7,617 nt of DNA from Bacteroidales bacterium (GTDB taxonomy: Bacteria; Bacteroidota; Bacteroidia; Bacteroidales; B18-G4). Shown one piece after another: positions 1 through 6,462 of this stretch. The DNA lies in assembly GCA_030618905.1 (NCBI GenBank), contig JAUXCL010000113.1, forward strand, positions 1 through 7,617. The letters are read 5' to 3'. Every line of letters begins with the position of its first letter. Position 1 is the first letter of the stretch. The translations under genes and the position numbers were made by a program. A model generated the notes under the pieces. The model was given only the letters and a program-made list of their open reading frames with translations, searched no databases and was not told where the DNA came from.

Positions 1-83
1 ATGATGATCATGCCATAGCGCCAGGTATTGCGCTTATTGATAAACCATCTTTTTTCGCGCTGGAATTGATTGCATTTTTTCAT
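1..83 (-). CDS. N-terminal fragment of a divergent gene, product unknown
   Basis: An ATG at 83 on the minus strand opens a frame that stays open to the left edge, giving 27 visible codons that begin MKKCNQFQREKRWF and continue with a basic stretch (INKRNTWRYG) before MII at the edge. The fragment is rich in Lys, Arg and Trp and becomes hydrophobic just at the border. This is compatible with a short cytoplasmic tail before a membrane segment, but too little is visible to say so firmly. Support for it being a real gene comes from an exact TAnnTTTG -7 box 26 bases upstream of the start. It is divergent from rpmB. The opposite strand is also open here (frame through 359), but that frame runs on through the inverted repeat and ends in low-complexity proline-rich translation, so I prefer the minus-strand gene. 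I do not recognise the family. Confidence 0.55.
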   Translation of the reverse strand, partial: MKKCNQFQREKRWFINKRNTWRYGMII

Positions 84-108
84 TTGGTTTGGGATTGGAA
101 TGGTGATA

Positions 109-116
109 CAAATCTA
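109..116 (-). promoter_or_regulatory. Bacteroidota-type -7 promoter box for the left-edge gene
   Basis: The minus strand reads TAGATTTG, an exact match to the Bacteroidota primary sigma factor -7 consensus TAnnTTTG. Transcription would begin near 102-104, leaving a leader of about 20 bases before the ATG at 83. No clear TTTG/TTG -33 box lies 19-21 bases upstream, so the call rests on the -7 match and its position. Confidence 0.5.
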
Positions 117-215
117 ACAAAAATCAATCAGAGAACTTCTATATATGTAGACTGGATTGAAAGGGATATAGTTGCATTAAATTTGAGAAATCCAGTGATC
201 TTTTTTTGTCTCTCG

Positions 216-303
216 TACCCACCCCCTGGCCTGGTGCTCCTGTATAGGTTTGTCAGGCATGCACCCCCTCCCTGCTGGCAGGGAGGGGGACGGGGGGTGG
301 GTA
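216..303. repeat. 88-bp nested inverted-repeat element (REP/MITE-like)
   Basis: The ends are a perfect 11-bp inverted repeat, TACCCACCCCC at 216-226 and its complement at 293-303. Nested inside is a second perfect inverted repeat of 12 bp per arm (CCCCCTCCCTGC at 264-275, its complement at 278-289) with two bases between the arms. The element is G/C-rich with strong strand asymmetry and sits in AT-rich intergenic DNA, so it looks inserted. It contains no credible coding sequence. The pattern resembles short non-autonomous palindromic elements (REP sequences or small MITEs) dispersed in bacterial intergenic regions. No obvious direct target duplication flanks it. It lies between two divergent promoters and is not positioned as a terminator for either. 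Whether it is repeated elsewhere in the genome cannot be seen from this window. Confidence 0.75.
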
Positions 304-340
304 AAAGAAAATGCACAATGCTTACTTTTTTTCCCAATCT

Positions 341-372
341 CTTGTCTATTTCAAAATAATTTCCGTTCTTTG
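341..372 (+). promoter_or_regulatory. Candidate rpmB promoter
   Basis: CTTG at 341-344 could be the -33 box. After a 20-base spacer, GTTCTTTG at 365-372 could be the -7 box. The TTTG half and the spacing fit the Bacteroidota consensus, but the first two bases of the -7 box (TA) do not match. Transcription would start near 378-380 and give a leader of about 35 bases with no strong Shine-Dalgarno. The site lies downstream of the inverted-repeat element, so the element would not be transcribed with rpmB. Confidence 0.4.
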
Positions 373-412
373 CACTCCGTTTTTGGAAAGTAATCCCGAA
401 AAGTATCAGAAG

Positions 413-652
413 ATGTCAAGAATTTGTGAAATAACCGGCAAGAAAGTGATGGTGGGAAACAAGGTTTCTCATTCAAACATAAAAACCAGGAGAAAGTTCT
501 ATCCGAACTTGCAAACCAAGAGATTTTATATCCCTGAAGAGGACAAATGGATTACCCTGAAGGTATCTGCCAATGGGCTCAGGACCATCAACAAAAAGGG
601 CGTTTATGCTGCCATCAAGGAAGCCCGGGAAAAAGGATTTCTGAATAAGTAA
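413..652 (+). CDS. rpmB: 50S ribosomal protein L28
   Basis: This 79-residue protein is a component of the large ribosomal subunit. It begins MSRICEITGKK and carries the family signatures GNKVSHS near residues 15-21, RRKFYPNLQTKRF, and the C-terminal block VSANGLRTINKKGV; the length is normal for L28. The start at 413 is chosen because L28 proteins begin exactly with this MS[RK][IV]C motif. The longer open frame from 311 adds 34 unrelated residues and would begin upstream of the candidate promoter. Only one cysteine is present, so this is the form without the zinc-binding cysteine pairs. No rpmG (L33) follows; the gene stands alone and is closed by a hairpin terminator. Identification is by clear resemblance to known L28 sequences. 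Confidence 0.97.
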   Translation: MSRICEITGKKVMVGNKVSHSNIKTRRKFYPNLQTKRFYIPEEDKWITLKVSANGLRTINKKGVYAAIKEAREKGFLNK

Positions 653-677
653 GGTAAATCTATAGATATAATTCATG

Positions 678-711
678 AAAAGCTGCTGTATGTGCATACA
701 GTGGCTTTTTT
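678..711 (+). terminator. Rho-independent terminator of rpmB
   Basis: AAAAGC at 678-683 pairs with GCTTTT at 704-709. A second paired block, CTGTATG at 686-692 with CATACAG at 695-701, lies inside it, and two G-T wobbles join the blocks. The loop is about four bases. A run of six T (706-711) forms the end of the stem and the tail. It lies 25 bases after the rpmB stop and separates rpmB from the next gene. Confidence 0.8.
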
Positions 712-763
712 GTTTGCCCCATTCTCCATCTGTTGAAAATAATTTTTAAATGCTTTCGTTTAA

Positions 764-771
764 ATACTTTG
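764..771 (+). promoter_or_regulatory. Weak candidate promoter of the exported-protein/receptor operon
   Basis: ATACTTTG carries the TTTG half of the Bacteroidota -7 box, with TA offset by one base from consensus. It lies 31 bases before the ATG at 803 in a very AT-rich stretch. No convincing -33 box is at the right distance. Some promoter is expected here because the rpmB terminator lies just upstream. Confidence 0.3.
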
Positions 772-802
772 AATATATTTACCATAGTTATACAATTATA
801 TA

Positions 803-1450
803 ATGCACCAACTTCGCCTCATAATCATGCTGATAAGCATCGTGTTTCCTGGCATGCACCTGTGTGCGCAGGAATATGAAAGACCGGACCTGGTGCAATT
901 CTCCGGAATGATCGTTACTGCCGACAGCCTGACTCCAATACCTTATGCACATATCGTGGTCAAACATGGCTATCGGGGGACGGTCAGTGATTATAATGGC
1001 TTTTTCTCTTTTGTCGCCCGGCAAAATGACACGATTATCTTCTCTGCCATCGGCTTTAAAAAACAATATTTTATTGTACCCGATACAATTTCCAACAATC
1101 GTTATTCCCTGATCCAGGTGATGGCCAATGATACCATCTACCTCTCGGAAACGGTCATTTACCCCTGGCCGACCAAAGCACAGTTTAAGGAGGCATTCTT
1201 GAACCTGGACATTCCGGATGACGATATAGCCATCGCCAGGAAAAACCTAAGCCAGACTGACCTGATGCGGCGCAGCCTTGTTATGCAGTCGGATGGCAGA
1301 TTGAATTATGATTATTATGTGACGGAACAAACACAAAAACTATACTATAACGGGCAAACACAGCCGATTACCATATTAAACCCCTTCGCCTGGGCAGAGT
1401 TTATCAAATCCTGGAAGGACGGGAAATTTAAACGAAAAGAATACCAATAA
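803..1450 (+). CDS. Exported carboxypeptidase-regulatory-like domain protein
   Basis: This 215-residue protein probably has its mature part in the periplasm or at the outer membrane. Residues 1-22 form a signal peptide (hydrophobic LIIMLISIVF core, ending LCA before QEY). Cys21 is not in a proper lipobox, so signal peptidase I processing is more likely than lipidation. Residues about 33-115 form a CarboxypepD_reg-like beta-sandwich, recognisable from the PIPYAHIVVK, GTVSDYNGFFSF and DTIIFSAIGFKK blocks. The rest has no catalytic motif I recognise, but contains YPWPT at 120-124 and NPFAWAEF at 193-200, which look like conserved motifs of an uncharacterised Bacteroidota family. The next gene starts 36 bases after the stop with no terminator between, so the two are probably co-transcribed. 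It has the same type of domain as the N-terminus of that receptor. This domain is a structural module here; no carboxypeptidase activity is implied. Exact role unknown. Confidence 0.85.
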   Translation: MHQLRLIIMLISIVFPGMHLCAQEYERPDLVQFSGMIVTADSLTPIPYAHIVVKHGYRGTVSDYNGFFSFVARQNDTIIFSAIGFKKQYFIVPDTISNNRYSLIQVMANDTIYLSETVIYPWPTKAQFKEAFLNLDIPDDDIAIARKNLSQTDLMRRSLVMQSDGRLNYDYYVTEQTQKLYYNGQTQPITILNPFAWAEFIKSWKDGKFKRKEYQ

Positions 1451-1486
1451 ATCTTAACTTAGCAAAGCAAACCAAGACCCTGATAC

Positions 1487-4030
1487 GTGACCCAAAGGCT
1501 TCCTCAAATACTCATCTTTACTATATTTTTCCTTATTCCGTTCCTGGGTTTTGGACAAGAAAAAGCCAGTATTTACGGCAGGGTCACCGATGATAAAGGC
1601 AAAGCGGTAGAGTTTGCAAATCTTTCGGTCATTGGCTATTCAGGAGGTACTTCAACAGGTGAAGATGGGGCGTACCAGATCATCGTCCCGGCCAATAAGG
1701 AACTCACCCTGATCATTTCCCATATCAGCTATGTACAACAACAATTTCTTGTTAACCTCAGCAAAGGCCAGGAAAGAGAATTGAACATCACCCTTAAAGC
1801 TGCCACTACTGATTTGGAAGGTGTTGAGGTTATCGACAAGCATATACGAAACACCAGTTTTACCCGCCTTGATCCGAAGATAGCTACCAGGATCCCCTCC
1901 CTGTCAGGTGGGGTTGAAGAAATGATCAAGACCATGCCCGGGGTATCTTCAAGTAATGAGTTAAGCTCCCAGTACTCCGTCAGGGGCGGCAACTACGACG
2001 AAAACCTCATTTATGTGAATGGCATAGAGATCTACCGGCCTTTCCTGATCAGGGCAGGACGGCAGGAAGGCCTGAGCTTTGTTAATTCCGACCTGGCCTC
2101 ATCCATATCCTTCTCTGCAGGTGGCTTCGAAGCCAAATACGGCGACCGCATGTCATCAGTCCTTGACATCCAATATAAAAAACCAACTTCTTTTGGCGGT
2201 TCAGTCAACCTGAGTTTCCTGGGGGCCATGGCCCATGTTGAAGGCCTTAGTAAGAACCAACGTTTCAGCTACCTGGTGGGTGCACGTTATAAAACCAATC
2301 AGTATTTTCTCAAAGGACTGCAAACAGTAGGGGATTATAAACCCCAGTTTGGCGATGTGCAGGGATTATTTGCCTATAAGATCAACAAGAAATGGGATAT
2401 CTCTTTCCTGGGCTATTACTCGTTGAACTCCTATAAGATGGTTCCGGAAAGCAGGGAAACGGTGTTCGGTACCATTAACCAGGCCTATAAACTGAAAATA
2501 TATTTTGAAGGCCAGGAAGTTGACCGCTTTGACAGCTATATGGGCGCCGTAACCGCAGGCTTTCGGCCTAATAATCACCTGGACCTGAAGTTTATCGCCT
2601 CAGTCTTTGGAACTGTGGAAACGGAAACTTATGATCTGCTGGGACAGTACTGGATAGGCCGGGTAGAAACCGATTTTGGCAGTGAACAGTATGGTGAAGT
2701 GGTGCAGGTACAGGGAGTAGGGTCATTCCTTGACCACAGCAGGAATTACCTTAAAGGATTGTTTTTGAGTCTGCAGCATCAGGGGGCTTATGCCCGGGGA
2801 AATAAGATCCTGAAATGGGGTATTAACCTGCAACGCGAAATATTTGATGATAAACTGAATGAATGGGAGTTACTTGATTCGGCAGGTTATACCTTGCCTT
2901 ATCCAACAAACTATGTTGGAGATACTACGCCCCGGCCGGCAGCTTCACTGGAAATGTATCAATACGTGCATACTCCGCTTACCCATCTTGCTTCCACCCG
3001 GATCATGTCCTATGTACAGAACACCTGGGACCTGCGCCTGAAAAATGAAGCTTCACTGATCCTTACTGCCGGCATCAGAACAAACTTTTCCTCCTTGAAT
3101 AATCAGTTCCTGCTCAGTCCCAGGGCCTCATTGGCCTATAAACCGGTGTGGAAGAGAGATGTTTTGTTCAGGTTTTCCACCGGCTATTACTTTCAACCTC
3201 CATTGTACAGGGAACTGCGTGATCCTTATGGGGTAGTCAATACAGATGTAAAAGCACAAAGATCCATACATTTTGTGCTGGGTATGGACCTCAATTTTAA
3301 AGCATGGAAGCGGCCATTCAAGTTTGTCACAGAGGCCTATTACAAGAAACTGAATAACTTAAACCCATACGAGATCGACAATGTCAGGATACGCTACGCA
3401 GCCAAAAACAATGCGAGAGGTTACGCATACGGAATCGATTTCAAGATCAATGGAGAGTTCATCAAAGGGGTTGAATCCTGGGTCAGCGTGTCATTCCTTA
3501 AGACCATGGAAGACCTTCAGGATGATTATTATTACCGGTATTATAATGAAAGTGGTGAGGAGATCAAACATGGGGTCCAGGATAAAACGGCTGTCGACAG
3601 TACAATATATTATCCCGGGTTTATTCCCCGTCCGACAGATCAGCGATTTAACTTTGCCCTTTTCTTCCAGGACTACCTGCCGACCAATCCAACCTATAAG
3701 ATGTATATCAAAATGTTGTTTTCCACTCCCCTGCCCCTTGGGCCACCCGACACCCATCGTTATGCCGATACCTTACGATATCATACCTCTTATAAAAGGG
3801 TTGACCTTGGCTTTGCCAAACAATTGATCGGTGGATATTCCTCCTTCGGGCCTAAAAATCCTCTGAAGTACTTTAAGACGATGTGGATCAGCCTGGAAAT
3901 CTTTAATCTTTTCCAGATCAGGAATACTATTTCCTATCTCTGGGTCAGGGATGTCAATGGCCGGCAATATGCTGTGCCCAATTATCTCACCCCAAGGCAG
4001 ATCAACCTGAAGTTGGTCGCCACCTTTTAA
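1487..4030 (+). CDS. TonB-dependent outer membrane receptor with N-terminal regulatory-like domain
   Basis: This 847-residue outer membrane transporter should import a ligand using energy delivered by TonB-ExbBD. Residues 1-23 are a signal peptide (ILIFTIFFLIPFLGFG, cut before QEK). Residues about 27-110 form a CarboxypepD_reg-like domain (IYGRVTDDKGKAVEFANLSV, then GEDGAYQI). The plug runs from about 112 to 230, with the motif VRGGNYDENLIYVNG at 165-179 and YGDRMSSVLDI at 218-228. The remainder is a long beta-barrel region rich in alternating aromatic residues, ending in Phe847 as is usual for outer membrane proteins. The start is GTG at 1487: an in-frame TGA lies at 1481-1483 and no ATG precedes the signal peptide. 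No SusD-like gene is adjacent and the order differs from SusC/SusD loci, so a polysaccharide ligand is not indicated. Substrate unknown. Probably co-transcribed with the preceding gene. Confidence 0.93.
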   Translation: MTQRLPQILIFTIFFLIPFLGFGQEKASIYGRVTDDKGKAVEFANLSVIGYSGGTSTGEDGAYQIIVPANKELTLIISHISYVQQQFLVNLSKGQERELNITLKAATTDLEGVEVIDKHIRNTSFTRLDPKIATRIPSLSGGVEEMIKTMPGVSSSNELSSQYSVRGGNYDENLIYVNGIEIYRPFLIRAGRQEGLSFVNSDLASSISFSAGGFEAKYGDRMSSVLDIQYKKPTSFGGSVNLSFLGAMAHVEGLSKNQRFSYLVGARYKTNQYFLKGLQTVGDYKPQFGDVQGLFAYKINKKWDISFLGYYSLNSYKMVPESRETVFGTINQAYKLKIYFEGQEVDRFDSYMGAVTAGFRPNNHLDLKFIASVFGTVETETYDLLGQYWIGRVETDFGSEQYGEVVQVQGVGSFLDHSRNYLKGLFLSLQHQGAYARGNKILKWGINLQREIFDDKLNEWELLDSAGYTLPYPTNYVGDTTPRPAASLEMYQYVHTPLTHLASTRIMSYVQNTWDLRLKNEASLILTAGIRTNFSSLNNQFLLSPRASLAYKPVWKRDVLFRFSTGYYFQPPLYRELRDPYGVVNTDVKAQRSIHFVLGMDLNFKAWKRPFKFVTEAYYKKLNNLNPYEIDNVRIRYAAKNNARGYAYGIDFKINGEFIKGVESWVSVSFLKTMEDLQDDYYYRYYNESGEEIKHGVQDKTAVDSTIYYPGFIPRPTDQRFNFALFFQDYLPTNPTYKMYIKMLFSTPLPLGPPDTHRYADTLRYHTSYKRVDLGFAKQLIGGYSSFGPKNPLKYFKTMWISLEIFNLFQIRNTISYLWVRDVNGRQYAVPNYLTPRQINLKLVATF

Positions 4031-4044
4031 CAAAATTCCGCATT

Positions 4045-4064
4045 AAGGCCACGGGGCTTTTTTT
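4045..4064 (+). terminator. Probable intrinsic terminator after the TonB-dependent receptor
   Basis: A short hairpin forms from AAGGCC (4045-4050) and GGCTT (4055-4059) with one bulged G and a four-base loop. It is followed by an unbroken run of T to 4064. GCAT at 4040-4043 and ATGC at 4065-4068 extend the symmetry. The stem is modest but the T-run is good, and it lies in the 37-base gap between convergent genes. On the minus strand no T-run follows, so it is a poor terminator for rocD. Confidence 0.6.
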
Positions 4065-4067
4065 ATG

Positions 4068-5303
4068 CTAATTAAAAGATAAAATCGATTCCCTGATGAT
4101 CTCCAGGGCTTCAAACAATTGCTCTTCACTGATCACCAGAGGAGGTGCAAACCGGATGATATGGTCATGAGTGGGTTTGGCCAGTAAGCCATTGTCCTTC
4201 ATTTTCACACAAACATCCCATGCAGTATTACCATCCTTCGGTTTTATCATTATGGCATTTAACAATCCTTTACCCCTGACCAGCTCTATCATGTCTGAAT
4301 CAATCTTTTTCAATTCTTCACGGAAGATCTGACCCAGTTTTTCCGCATTTTCGGCGAGCTTTTCATCATTGATCACTTCAAGTGCGGTAATGGCAACTTT
4401 GGCCGCAATGGGATTGCCTCCAAAAGTAGAACCATGCTGGCCCGGTTTAATGCAAAGCATGATATCATCATTGGCAAGCACAGCAGATACCGGGTAAACA
4501 CCTCCGGAAAGGGCTTTTCCAAGGATCAGCATATCCGGTTTGACACCTTCATGATCACAGGCTAATAATTTACCTGTCCTGGCTATACCGGTCTGAACCT
4601 CATCCGCGATAAAAAGTACATTTTTTGACTTGCAAAGCTTAAACGCTGCTGTCAAGTAACCCTCATCCGGAACAAATACGCCGGCTTCTCCCTGGATGGG
4701 CTCTACCAGAAATCCGGCTACATCAGGATCTTCAAGTGCTTTTTCCAGTGCTGGTATATCATTATAAGGAATAGTCACAAATCCAGGGGTGAAAGGGCCG
4801 AAGCCTTCAGTGGCATCCGGATCGGTTGACATCGATACGATGGTGATGGTCCTCCCATGGAAATTGTTTTCACAAACGATAATTTTGGCTTCATTTTCGG
4901 CTATGCCCTTCTTTTCATAAGCCCATTTCCGGCAAATTTTCAGGGCCGTCTCAACACCCTCTGCTCCTGTATTCATGGGAAGCACCTTGTCGAAACCAAA
5001 ATATTCACCCATGTATTTTTCATATACGCCCAGTGTATCATTATAAAAAGCCCTTGATGTCAGAGTCAGTGTCTTCGCCTGGTCTATTAATGCATTCACA
5101 ATCCTTGGATGGCAGTGCCCCTGGTTAACTGCAGAATATGCAGACAGAAAGTCAAAATAGATCTTGCCTTCCACATCCCATACATGCACACCTTCTCCTT
5201 TAGAAAGCACAACCGGTAATGGGTGGTAATTGTGAGCTCCATACTGATCCTCCAGTTTTATGGCCAGATCAGAGGTCATTTGCTCAGTTTTATCTATAAA
5301 CAT
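4068..5303 (-). CDS. rocD: Ornithine aminotransferase (ornithine--oxo-acid transaminase)
   Basis: This PLP-dependent class III aminotransferase, 411 residues, transfers the delta-amino group of ornithine to 2-oxoglutarate, giving glutamate-5-semialdehyde and glutamate. It links arginine/ornithine and proline metabolism in the cytoplasm. Visible features are YGAHNYHPLPVVL near 21-33, the ornithine-aminotransferase-like block AYSAVNQGHCHP at 55-66, the phosphate-binding NTGAEGVETA at 111-120, FHGRT at 148-152, the cofactor-binding Asp234 in IADEVQTG, and the Schiff-base Lys263 in LGKALSGG. The AYSAVNQGHCHP block favours ornithine over acetylornithine or GABA aminotransferase. The frame is open further upstream to 5408, but that extension overlaps the preceding gene and lies upstream of the -7 box at 5333-5340. 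I therefore choose ATG 5303; ATG 5279 (403 residues) is an alternative. It is 67 bases downstream of the phospholipase D-like gene on the same strand. Confidence 0.94.
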   Translation of the reverse strand: MFIDKTEQMTSDLAIKLEDQYGAHNYHPLPVVLSKGEGVHVWDVEGKIYFDFLSAYSAVNQGHCHPRIVNALIDQAKTLTLTSRAFYNDTLGVYEKYMGEYFGFDKVLPMNTGAEGVETALKICRKWAYEKKGIAENEAKIIVCENNFHGRTITIVSMSTDPDATEGFGPFTPGFVTIPYNDIPALEKALEDPDVAGFLVEPIQGEAGVFVPDEGYLTAAFKLCKSKNVLFIADEVQTGIARTGKLLACDHEGVKPDMLILGKALSGGVYPVSAVLANDDIMLCIKPGQHGSTFGGNPIAAKVAITALEVINDEKLAENAEKLGQIFREELKKIDSDMIELVRGKGLLNAIMIKPKDGNTAWDVCVKMKDNGLLAKPTHDHIIRFAPPLVISEEQLFEALEIIRESILSFN

Positions 5304-5332
5304 AATTCGATTTTTTTTGAGGTAGTTTATTG

Positions 5333-5340
5333 CAAAAGTA
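5333..5340 (-). promoter_or_regulatory. Bacteroidota-type -7 promoter box for rocD
   Basis: The minus strand reads TACTTTTG, an exact match to TAnnTTTG, followed by CA. Transcription would start near 5326, leaving a leader of about 23 bases that is A-rich before the ATG at 5303. Only a degenerate -33 element (GTTT/TTTT, spacing about 16-18) is present. The site lies in the gap after the phospholipase D-like gene, so rocD can be transcribed alone as well as by read-through. Confidence 0.55.
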
Positions 5341-5370
5341 TAATATTTAAGCCAATAAAACTTCAGGGTA

Positions 5371-6444
5371 CTAAAGCAGGTATCGGAAAGGCAAAAACAT
5401 CCATTCAATTAACTTTTGTATAAAAGGTCTTCGCTTCCAGTCCTCGTAATTGAAAGGTTCGCAATTCATCAGCGTATTGTTGATATGTATTTTAAACTGA
5501 TCGAGGATGTCGGGTTCTTCTCCAATCAACAGCAATTCGTGTTGATACCGGAAACTGCGATAATCAAAATTTGCTGAACCTATGCAAAACAGCTTGTAAT
5601 CAACAAGCATGATCTTCGCATGAAGGTTGTGCGGAAGATAATACCATATTTTGATATTATTCCTGTGGAGATGGCCCAGGTACTTGTTACGAATGACGTC
5701 AACCAGGCCCACGTCAGAATGCTTGGGCAGTATGACATTCACTTCAACATTACGGTTAGCCGCATCCATCATGGCTTTACGCAATAAGAAACTGGGCAGG
5801 AAATAAGGGGTTTCAATAAACACTTTTTCCTCTGCAGATTTGAATAACTGTTCATACCTTTTCTTAATCCGCTGCCTGGTTATAGAAGGCACATCCCGAA
5901 TGATCTCAAAGTCATTATATTTGATAAGCCGGGTAAAATAAGGTTTGTTGAAAACATATTTATTGTAAAGCCGAAAATCTTCAGAAAACACCTCCTTGAA
6001 TTTCTCTGTCAGCCCGCCCTGAATTCTCAACATACTTTCTCTCCAGTTCAAGGAATGGCCTGCAATATTTGCTGATCCAAAGTAGGTGATAGAATTATCG
6101 ATAATCATCATCTTTCGATGATTGCGGCGATGGTTCTTAGTGAAAAAATCGATGAAAAATTTAATCTTCTTGAAAAAACGGACTTCGGCACCGTGCTGGA
6201 TCATCTCTGTAAAGAAGGATAATGAGACGGCTGTCCCCCAGGAGTCAATCAGCAGTTTGATTTTTACACCTTCTTTTGCTTTTTTGGTAAGTGCATTCCG
6301 GAATCGTTCACCAATACTGCCACTGCCAAACTTATAGGTCTCCACATAAATAAACTCCCTGGCTTGTTCAATATCCTCAAGCATGGCATTATAAAACTTC
6401 CAGGGATCGCTGTATAACTTATATGCCGATGTTGAGTTTGACAT
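5371..6444 (-). CDS. Phospholipase D family protein, cardiolipin synthase-like
   Basis: This 357-residue protein has two HKD (HxKx4D) catalytic motifs. The first is H109-K111-D116 (HRKMMIID), followed by GSAN at 123-126. The second is H275-K277-D282 (HAKIMLVD), followed by GSANFDYRS from 289. Two complete HKD motifs in one chain are typical of bacterial cardiolipin synthases, which join phosphatidylglycerol with another phospholipid, and all catalytic residues are present. Unlike ClsA-type enzymes it has no N-terminal transmembrane segments and starts almost directly in the catalytic domain, more like ClsB. The last 17 residues (FIQKLIEWMFLPFRYLL) are hydrophobic and aromatic and could bind the membrane surface. 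The start lies 18 bases after the LytTR regulator stop, suggesting one transcript. Other phospholipase D activities (phosphodiesterase, nuclease) cannot be excluded, although the resemblance is to cardiolipin synthases. Confidence 0.88.
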   Translation of the reverse strand: MSNSTSAYKLYSDPWKFYNAMLEDIEQAREFIYVETYKFGSGSIGERFRNALTKKAKEGVKIKLLIDSWGTAVSLSFFTEMIQHGAEVRFFKKIKFFIDFFTKNHRRNHRKMMIIDNSITYFGSANIAGHSLNWRESMLRIQGGLTEKFKEVFSEDFRLYNKYVFNKPYFTRLIKYNDFEIIRDVPSITRQRIKKRYEQLFKSAEEKVFIETPYFLPSFLLRKAMMDAANRNVEVNVILPKHSDVGLVDVIRNKYLGHLHRNNIKIWYYLPHNLHAKIMLVDYKLFCIGSANFDYRSFRYQHELLLIGEEPDILDQFKIHINNTLMNCEPFNYEDWKRRPFIQKLIEWMFLPFRYLL

Positions 6445-6462
6445 CAGGAATATTTTGAGTGC

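Noticed and set aside
264..289. Strong GC hairpin as an intrinsic terminator
   Set aside because: No T-run follows it on either strand, no gene ends just before it, and it is nested in a larger inverted repeat between divergent genes.
3..359. Plus-strand open frame running from the left edge through the inverted repeat
   Set aside because: It is antisense to a better supported gene start, passes through the palindromic element giving low-complexity proline/glycine-rich translation, and resembles no protein I know.
311..412. 34-residue N-terminal extension of L28
   Set aside because: L28 proteins begin at MSRICEITGKK. The extension is unlike any L28 and starts upstream of the candidate promoter.
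3381..3827. 148-residue open frame inside the TonB-dependent receptor gene
   Set aside because: It is an alternative-frame shadow of the receptor's barrel-coding region, with no recognisable domain and no start signals.
1487..4030. SusC-type receptor of a polysaccharide utilisation locus
   Set aside because: No SusD-like gene or glycoside hydrolase is adjacent, and the 847-residue length is shorter than typical SusC proteins (about 1000 residues).
5304..5408. 35-residue N-terminal extension of ornithine aminotransferase
   Set aside because: It overlaps the phospholipase D-like gene, lies upstream of the exact -7 box, and does not resemble aminotransferase N-termini.
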